IMG/VR virus record: IMGVR_UViG_3300037041_000117
Coordinates: 1 to 35,218 of that record
Source: a virus
Direction: 5' to 3' (one strand)
DNA: 35,218 nt
Shown: positions 30,641 to 35,218 of the stretch, piece by piece
Layout: each line of letters begins with the position of its first letter
Numbering within the stretch: position 1 is the first letter of the stretch
Notes under the pieces: model-generated
What the model was told of the DNA's origin: nothing
Database searches by the model: none
Seen by the model: only the letters and a program-made list of their open reading frames with translations
Translations under genes and position numbers: made by a program

Positions 30641-31099
30641 ATGCGAAAGAAAACAAAAAGAAAGCATTGGGGATTGGTCAACCCCATAGAACACGCAATC
30701 ACTGGGGTTGCATTGATTGAACGCAAAGATTTGAATAAATTGCGTTTGTCAGAACTAGCGGCTCTAGATTCAATGCTTCGCGGAAGTGGTACTGTGCAAG
30801 ATTGGCGTACTCTAGTGGATGTTCTGAATCTAACTGAGATGATGGCAAGCAATGGAATAGGGCACGAAGCCTTGGAGACTTGTGCCGTGGCACAGACAGC
30901 ATTGCATGAGTCTGCAATACGCTATGAAAGAACAAAAAAAATGGGATTAAGTGGCATCGGAATCCAAGCGATTAGAGATTTGCTTGAATATGCTGATCTT
31001 CAACAAGCAAGCATCCCAAGATGCGATTTTGAAAAAATGATTATGAAAACAAAAAATTACATTAAATCTCGGAACGATAAAGTTGTTGAGATAGTATGA
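30641..31099 (+). CDS. Conserved hypothetical phage protein (152 residues)
   Basis: MRKKTKRKHWGLVNPIEHAI, LSELAALDSMLRGSGTVQDW, LIERKDLNKLR; helical throughout. I recall relatives in phages of Betaproteobacteria located between nin-like genes and Q, without known function. Overlaps the nuclease gene by 4 nt. Confidence 0.72.
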   Translation: MRKKTKRKHWGLVNPIEHAITGVALIERKDLNKLRLSELAALDSMLRGSGTVQDWRTLVDVLNLTEMMASNGIGHEALETCAVAQTALHESAIRYERTKKMGLSGIGIQAIRDLLEYADLQQASIPRCDFEKMIMKTKNYIKSRNDKVVEIV

Positions 31100-31443
31100 G
31101 ATTTCCTAAACATAATTACATCAGAAGTCTTACTTTGCTCCGCAATGCAAGAGAAATTGCTTGTCAGCATTGTGGCGCTGATGACGGAACTGTAGTTGCC
31201 GCACATACTAATTTCGGAGGCGGCAAAGGGCGTTCAATCAAAGCTGACGACAACCTGATTGCAAGCCTCTGCTACAGATGCCACATGGAGATCGACCAAG
31301 GTAGCAACCTGTCCAAGGAGGAAAGGCAAATACTCTGGCAGAAGGCTCACCGCAAGACTGTTCAGCGTTTGGTCATGCTTCATTTGTGGCCTCACAATAT
31401 TGCAGTCCCTGATTTAAAAAATTATTTTGAGCAAGAGCGATAG
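31096..31443 (+). CDS. YbcO/DUF1364-like HNH-type recombination nuclease
   Basis: 115 residues. RSLTLLRNAREIACQHCGAD, VVAAHTNFGGGKGRSIKADD, NLIASLCYRCHMEIDQG with CxxC...H...CxxCH form a treble-clef HNH-like site. This is the DUF1364/YbcO type, found in nin regions as a putative Holliday junction or recombination nuclease. Stop lies 4 nt before repeat A. Confidence 0.82.
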   Translation: MRFPKHNYIRSLTLLRNAREIACQHCGADDGTVVAAHTNFGGGKGRSIKADDNLIASLCYRCHMEIDQGSNLSKEERQILWQKAHRKTVQRLVMLHLWPHNIAVPDLKNYFEQER

Positions 31444-31447
31444 TACA

Positions 31448-31496
31448 TACGGGGGGTGGTCATCGCCTAATCCCCAAAAAAAATACACGGTGGGGT
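31448..31496 (+). repeat. G-run/A-run repeat, copy A
   Basis: TACGGGGGGTGGTC, then CCTAATCC, a run of eight A, then CGGTGGGG. Related to copies B and C in order and spacing. The remaining gap to 31549 is AT-rich and holds TATAAA (near 31530) and the AAAAGG ribosome site of the next gene. Confidence 0.65.
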
Positions 31497-31549
31497 TATT
31501 CTAAATTAACTTATTTTTGTGTTAGATTACTTATAAATAAAAGGCAAAT

Positions 31550-32341
31550 ATGACAAGCAAACTTGCAATTAAGTATAAAAAAACAGAAGAACTAATCCCT
31601 TATGTTTTAAATAGTCGCACTCATACAGAAGCACAAGTTGCACAGATCGCGGCAAGTATTAGGGAGTTTGGATTTACTAATCCTATTTTATTAGATGGAG
31701 AAAGTGGAATTCTTGCAGGGCATGGCAGGGTTATGGCGGCTCGCTTACTTCAACTTGATGCTGTCCCAACTATTGAAATTGCCAATCTTACAGAATCACA
31801 AAAAAAGGCATATGTAATTGCTGACAATAAGTTAGCGTTAAATGCAGGATGGGATGAAAACTCACTTGCTCTAGAGATAGCAGAATTAAAGAACCAAGAT
31901 TACGACATTGAATTGCTTGGTTTTAGCAATGATGAGTTAAAAGAATTAAATGCAAAGTTGCTTGATGGAATTAACAAAGAAATACTTAATGAAAAATATA
32001 CTAACAAGATCGATGTACCAATTTATAAACCACAAGGTGAGAAACCTGAAATAAGTGAACTTTTAGATAAGTCACGATATGAAACCCTAATAGAAGAAAT
32101 TTATAACGATAAAGAAATCAATGATCAAGAAAGAGCATTTTTGATTGATTCAGCAACTCGGCATATTGTTTTTGATTACCAACAAATTGCAGAATACTAT
32201 TCACACTCAAACGAGAGGATGCAAAAGTATATGGAAGATTCTGCACTAGTAATTATAGATTTTGATAAAGCAATAGAAAATGGATTTGTTAAGCTAACAT
32301 ATGAGTTAAAAGAAATGTTTGATATTGAAGACGATGAATAA
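31550..32341 (+). CDS. ParB/sulfiredoxin-fold protein with unassigned C-terminal domain
   Basis: 263 residues. Residues 1-~110 are a ParB N-terminal domain: ELIPYVLNSRTHTEAQVAQI, SIREFGFTNPILLDGE, GILAGHGRVMAARLL, KKAYVIADNKLALNAGWD; the GHGR motif binds nucleotide in this fold. No ParB helix-turn-helix follows, so it is not a partition protein. The C-terminal half (ERAFLIDSATRHIVFDYQQI, EYYSHSNERMQKYMEDSALV, IIDFDKAIENGFVKL) looks like a conserved domain I cannot name. Overlaps the next gene by 8 nt. Probably guides or modifies DNA together with its two neighbours. Confidence 0.85.
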   Translation: MTSKLAIKYKKTEELIPYVLNSRTHTEAQVAQIAASIREFGFTNPILLDGESGILAGHGRVMAARLLQLDAVPTIEIANLTESQKKAYVIADNKLALNAGWDENSLALEIAELKNQDYDIELLGFSNDELKELNAKLLDGINKEILNEKYTNKIDVPIYKPQGEKPEISELLDKSRYETLIEEIYNDKEINDQERAFLIDSATRHIVFDYQQIAEYYSHSNERMQKYMEDSALVIIDFDKAIENGFVKLTYELKEMFDIEDDE

Positions 32342-33287
32342 CGAATACACATTTATAAGGCATGGTCAAACGTATTGGAACAAAAATGGAATCATGCACG
32401 GTCAGTATGATATTCCGTTAAATGAAACAGGAAAAAAACAAGCAAAACAAATTGCAGAAGAATTAAAAAATGAACATTTTGATTTGTGTTTTTCTTCTAC
32501 ATTGAAAAGAGCAAGATCAACAGCTTATAGCATTTTGCTAAATCATAAAAATACAAAAATTTTTTATGAAGATAGACTTAAAGAATTAAGTAAGGGACTG
32601 CTTGAAGGTAAGCATTTAAACGGTGAAAAACTATTAAAAAATGAAGATTATAAGTTTTTAAAAAAATTTAACATTGAAAGTAAAAAAGACTTTTATCTAA
32701 GAGTTAAGGATTTTGTAAACGAAATTGAAGGTAAATACAAAAATAAAAAAATATTGATCGTTGCTCATAGTGGCACTATAAAAATGTTGTATTTTTCTTT
32801 CTATTATCCAAAATTACAAATTCATAAAGCCTACTATGATTTACATATCAAAAACTGTAAAGCTTATAAACCTGAAACAATGAAAATAAAGGATAAAAAA
32901 ATGAAAATTGGATTTTTCCCAATGGTTGCAGACATATTGCATTCTGGACACGTTTTATCTCTAGAAGAAGCAAAAAAGCATTGCGACTTTTTAATTGTTG
33001 GACTTCACTGCAAGCCAAATTATAAAAATCCTCAACAATCAATCTATGAAAGATATATGCAGTTAAGAGCTGTTAAATGGATTGATGAGGTGATACCTTA
33101 CGAGAACATTGATAAGGATAAAGATATGTTCATTTCATTGGACTATGATGTTTATTTTTTAGGTGAAGATCATAAGAATGAAGAATGGGAATTTAAAGAT
33201 TTATTGCAAGAATTAGAAAAAGAAATTATTTATTTAAGAAGAAAACACAATTACAGTAGTAGTAGGATTAAAAATGAAAGCAAATAA
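32334..33287 (+). CDS. Histidine phosphatase fused to TagD-like nucleotidyltransferase
   Basis: 317 residues from ATG 32334. Residues 1-~165 form a histidine phosphatase: FIRHGQTYWN (RHG, His10), CFSSTLKRARSTA, and IVAHSG (His145). Residues ~190-317 form a cytidylyltransferase-like domain: MKIGFFPMVADILHSGHVLS with HSGH at 203-206, YERYMQLRAVKWIDEVIPYE, VYFLGEDH and RKHNYSSSRIK, as in glycerol-3-phosphate cytidylyltransferase. ATG at 32901 with AAAGGA 7 nt upstream could give the second domain alone. Strongly AT-rich (14 G/C in the 60 nt from 32461). Likely makes or recycles an activated NDP/CDP building block for the next gene's enzyme. Confidence 0.88.
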   Translation: MNNEYTFIRHGQTYWNKNGIMHGQYDIPLNETGKKQAKQIAEELKNEHFDLCFSSTLKRARSTAYSILLNHKNTKIFYEDRLKELSKGLLEGKHLNGEKLLKNEDYKFLKKFNIESKKDFYLRVKDFVNEIEGKYKNKKILIVAHSGTIKMLYFSFYYPKLQIHKAYYDLHIKNCKAYKPETMKIKDKKMKIGFFPMVADILHSGHVLSLEEAKKHCDFLIVGLHCKPNYKNPQQSIYERYMQLRAVKWIDEVIPYENIDKDKDMFISLDYDVYFLGEDHKNEEWEFKDLLQELEKEIIYLRRKHNYSSSRIKNESK

Positions 33288-34143
33288 AAAATTTGCAGTT
33301 TTTATTCTTACACATGGAAGACCTGATAATGTTATAACTTATCATTCTTTGCGTAATCATGGATACACTGGAAAAATTTATCTCATAGTTGATGATGAAG
33401 ATAAAACTTTAGATGATTACAAGCAAAAATACAAAAATGAAGTAATTGTATTTAGCAAAAAGGAATATGAAAATAAGTTCGACATAATGGACAATTTTCA
33501 AAATAATAAAGTAATTGTTTATGCTAGAAATGCTTGTTATGACATAGCAAGAAATTTAGGTCTTGATTATTTTTTTGAATATGAAGATGACTACACGCAG
33601 TTTTTATATAGATGGGTTGAGAAAGATTCACTAAAAGCAAAACAAATAAAAAATCTAAATGAATTGTTACTTGCAATGATAAATTGTTTAGATGAAACGA
33701 ACTCAACAACAATAGCTTTTGCACAAGGTGGTGACTTTATTGGTGGTGCTGGGTCGTTTAAAAATAATACATTTAAAAGAAAAGCAATGAATAGTTTTGT
33801 TTTTAAGGTAAATGAAGACCCATCAAAAGACACAATATTTATTGGAAGAATGAATGATGATGTCAATACCTATTTAACCAATGGAAAATTAGGAAAATTA
33901 TTTTTTCAAATTTCACCAATTTGTTTGGTTCAACTTCCCACGCAATCAAATGCCGGAGGCAATACCGAAGCGTATAAGTCCTACGGCACATATGTCAAAT
34001 CTTTTTATAGCGTCATTGCATCGCCAAGCTGTTGCAAAATTGATTTGATGGGAAGAATAAACAAAAGGATTCATCATCGCATAACATGGAGAAATGCTGT
34101 TCCTAAAATCTTAGATGAAAAAATTAGAAAGCCAAGGATCTAA
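33274..34143 (+). CDS. TET-associated-type glycosyltransferase (TAGT family)
   Basis: 289 residues. FAVFILTHGRPDNVITYHSL, KIYLIVDDEDKT (about 34-45), VIVYARNACYDIA (80-92), YFFEYEDDYTQF with acidic motif 104-106, FIGRMNDDVNTYL, LPTQSNAGG and RIHHRITWRNAVPKIL. I recognise this as the TET-associated glycosyltransferase family described from phage DNA-base modification clusters, where it acts on oxidised 5-methylcytosine. No TET/JBP oxygenase or methylase was seen in this window, so the acceptor here is open. TAGGA ribosome site; overlaps the fusion gene by 14 nt. Confidence 0.85.
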   Translation: MKANKKFAVFILTHGRPDNVITYHSLRNHGYTGKIYLIVDDEDKTLDDYKQKYKNEVIVFSKKEYENKFDIMDNFQNNKVIVYARNACYDIARNLGLDYFFEYEDDYTQFLYRWVEKDSLKAKQIKNLNELLLAMINCLDETNSTTIAFAQGGDFIGGAGSFKNNTFKRKAMNSFVFKVNEDPSKDTIFIGRMNDDVNTYLTNGKLGKLFFQISPICLVQLPTQSNAGGNTEAYKSYGTYVKSFYSVIASPSCCKIDLMGRINKRIHHRITWRNAVPKILDEKIRKPRI

Positions 34144-34169
34144 TTTTAGTTACAGCTCTATAAAATAAA

Positions 34170-34216
34170 CACGGGGGGTCTATACCCTAAAATCCTAAAA
34201 AAAAACGGGTCGGGGG
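34170..34216 (+). repeat. G-run/A-run repeat, copy B
   Basis: CACGGGGGGTC, then ACCCTAAAATCCT, nine A, then CGGGTCGGGGG. Lies 27 nt after the glycosyltransferase stop, at the other border of the AT-rich cassette from copy A. Confidence 0.65.
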
Positions 34217-34245
34217 TTTAAAATAAATTTTTCAGGGCTTGTACC

Positions 34246-34623
34246 ATGCAATATGTTGATTTTATTAAACTAGATGATGATGAGATTAACATTGATAAGC
34301 GACTGCGTAATTGGGCGATATGGGTAAGACCCAAGCGGGGATTTGGCGCAGTTCACCCTATGTTTCGTTGGTATAGACCCACAGAGCATTGGCAAGGCAT
34401 TGGTGACAAATCATCCTGTGATCTACCAGATGCTGAAGCTGTTGAGCGAGTGATGCGTGATCTACCACAAGTTGAACGATTGGCAATCAAATGGTATTAC
34501 ATTGAATTTAGCTCACCGACCAAGATATGCAAAGTCTTGGGACTTTCATTGATTGATTTAAGAATGATAGTAAGGAAAGCTAGGAAAAATATTACAAGAC
34601 TTCTACGGGGTGGTCTCTCATAA
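34246..34623 (+). CDS. Q-like late regulator with sigma-region-4-like HTH
   Basis: 125 residues. Begins MQYVDFIKLDDDEINIDKRL and ends in a helix-turn-helix resembling sigma70 region 4 or Q antiterminators: VERLAIKWYYIEFSSPTKIC, LGLSLIDLRMIVRKARKNIT. Composition returns to the phage average (32 G/C in the 60 nt from 34321). Its place immediately before a strong promoter and the packaging genes suggests control of late transcription. Exact mechanism (antitermination or activation) is inferred. Confidence 0.75.
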   Translation: MQYVDFIKLDDDEINIDKRLRNWAIWVRPKRGFGAVHPMFRWYRPTEHWQGIGDKSSCDLPDAEAVERVMRDLPQVERLAIKWYYIEFSSPTKICKVLGLSLIDLRMIVRKARKNITRLLRGGLS

Positions 34624-34650
34624 TTCCTAAAAAAAATATGGGCGGGGCAT
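34604..34650 (+). repeat. G-run/A-run repeat, copy C
   Basis: TACGGGGTGGTCTC, then CATAATTCCT, eight A, then GGGCGGGGCAT; closest to copy A. It overlaps the stop codon of the Q-like gene. Confidence 0.6.
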
Positions 34651-34680
34651 CTAAAAAAAAACAACGTGGCTTGGTGCAAA

Positions 34681-34709
34681 TTGATCAAATCATTAAGACA
34701 AATTATAAT
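34681..34709 (+). promoter_or_regulatory. Strong sigma70-type late promoter
   Basis: TTGATC (34681-34686), 17-nt spacer, TATAAT (34704-34709). Transcription would start near 34716, leaving a ~170-nt leader before the HNH gene and terminase. Confidence 0.78.
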
Positions 34710-34731
34710 TTTGTAAAATAATTTATGTTTA

Positions 34732-34758
34732 TGCAAAATAATGTTGCAATATTTTTTT
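34732..34758 (+). terminator. Leader hairpin 1 with T-run
   Basis: TGCAA (34732-34736) and TTGCA (34744-34748), loop 7 nt, then seven T. It lies within ~45 nt of the predicted start. A five-pair, AT-rich stem would be leaky: possible pause or early terminator in the Q-controlled leader. The motif ATGCAA recurs at 34731, 34762 and 35210. Confidence 0.4.
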
Positions 34759-34813
34759 GTTATGCAATAATGCAACTGTCAAGAGCGAATACGCAGAAGT
34801 TGACCACTATCTT

Positions 34814-34837
34814 TGCAGAGGTTTTAGCACCTCTGTA
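34814..34837 (+). terminator. Leader hairpin 2, 8-9 bp
   Basis: CAGAGGT (34816-34822) and ACCTCTG (34829-34835) around TTTAGC, extended by a wobble and a T-A pair. It is followed by a T-rich but interrupted stretch. In the leader of the late transcript, so a likely target of antitermination. Confidence 0.5.
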
Positions 34838-34884
34838 TAGTTGTTTATTGCTTCATTCTGTATCACTTAAAACGACTCAATCAA

Positions 34885-35190
34885 ATGTCAAATTCTGATA
34901 AGCGATTAAGTGGTTGGAAGCTACAGAAGATTCGTCATTTAAGAATGATGGAAACGCCTTTATGCTTGCATTGTCAAGCAAAGGGTATTGTAAAGCTCGG
35001 TGAAGAATTAGATCACATTGTGCCAATCTCTAAGGGAGGTACAAATGATGGATCAAACCTTCAAATGCTTTGCAAGCAATGTCATCTTACAAAGACGATA
35101 AACGATCTTGGCTACAGACCAAAAGCAAAAATTGGTCTAGACGGATGGCCTCAAGAGGAAGACAATTCTTCAAAAGGGGGGGGGCATTGA
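34885..35190 (+). CDS. HNH endonuclease, packaging-associated
   Basis: 101 residues. KIRHLRMMETPLCLHCQAKG, ELDHIVPISKGGTNDGSNLQ, MLCKQCHLTKTINDLG form a CxxC-DH-N-CxxCH HNH site. HNH proteins encoded directly before terminase genes assist cos cleavage in HK97-type phages. No good ribosome site precedes the ATG. The gene ends in a G-run coding KGGGH that is part of the candidate cos region. Confidence 0.92.
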   Translation: MSNSDKRLSGWKLQKIRHLRMMETPLCLHCQAKGIVKLGEELDHIVPISKGGTNDGSNLQMLCKQCHLTKTINDLGYRPKAKIGLDGWPQEEDNSSKGGGH

Positions 35191-35218
35191 AAAAGTCCAA
35201 GCAAAACATATGCAAAAC
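35164..35218 (+). other. Candidate cos / packaging junction
   Basis: AATTCTTCAAAA, then nine G, CATTGAAAAAG and the end of the window with ATATGCAAAAC; with positions 1-39 it would form the short gap between HNH and terS. The G-run followed by CAT and A-run recalls copy C (GGGGCAT then A-run). Confidence 0.4.

Noticed and set aside
31550-32341. Plasmid partition ParB
   Set aside because: No helix-turn-helix, no ParA partner and no parS-like repeats; only the N-terminal fold is shared.
34604-34650. Repeat C as a simple intrinsic terminator
   Set aside because: No stable stem followed by T on the + strand; the long run is A, and copies A and B do not share a stem.
1-35218. tRNA genes and CRISPR arrays
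   Set aside because: No cloverleaf-like segments with a T-arm, and no regularly spaced short repeats were seen on reading both strands.

Overview
The window reads as an essentially complete, compact genome of a tailed siphovirus with an HK97-type head. Gene order is terminase, portal, prohead protease, capsid, head-tail joining, tail tube, tape measure, tail fibres, lysis, recombination/early genes, replication, Q-like regulator and HNH nuclease. No ribosomal, tRNA or host housekeeping genes were seen. The i-spanin/o-spanin pair and GH19 endolysin point to a Gram-negative host. The protein repertoire recalls phages of Betaproteobacteria (Burkholderiales, often freshwater); this is recall and was not tested. 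No gene crosses the window ends, and an HNH gene at the right end would sit directly before the terminase if the molecule closes, so the window is probably one full genome opened at the packaging junction.

Layout. 1-10.4 kb (+): P27-type small terminase, large terminase, portal, protease with an extra N-terminal domain, capsid, two glycan-type genes (one in a broken or frameshifted frame), connectors, tail tube, and a tail-assembly chaperone pair joined by a -1 frameshift. 10.4-19.1 kb (+): tape measure, fibre/adhesin proteins, a GIY-YIG homing endonuclease and a fibre chaperone. 19.1-22.1 kb (+): a tightly overlapping cluster of tiny membrane proteins, Rz/Rz1 and a GH19 lysozyme. 22.1-27.5 kb (-): a leftward early operon with a winged-helix protein, an HNH homing endonuclease, an SSB-tailed mini-protein, YqaJ exonuclease, ERF annealing protein, many small proteins and DUF932. 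27.5-27.6 kb: divergent control region with a dyad operator. 27.6-31.4 kb (+): Cro-like protein, DUF1376 replication protein, VRR-NUC, NinB, YbcO-like nuclease and small proteins.

31.4-34.2 kb holds the most unusual block. It is an AT-rich three-gene cassette: a ParB-domain protein, a histidine phosphatase fused to a TagD-like nucleotidyltransferase, and a TET-associated-type glycosyltransferase (TAGT). It is flanked by related G-run/A-run repeats. I read it as a candidate DNA-base (or other glycan) modification module that lacks the usual TET/JBP oxygenase. 34.2-35.2 kb (+) carries a Q-like late regulator, a near-consensus sigma70 promoter followed by hairpins (resembling lambda pR'-tR'), HNH and a candidate cos region.

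How the genes may work together (inference). Leftward and rightward early transcripts leave the 27.5 kb switch. The Q-like protein then lets polymerase pass the leader hairpins and two intrinsic terminators inside the structural operon. Redβ/exo-like functions (ERF plus YqaJ plus the SSB-like protein), with NinB and YbcO-like proteins, support recombination-dependent replication. No integrase, partition system or CI-length repressor was seen, so temperate life is not supported by what is here.
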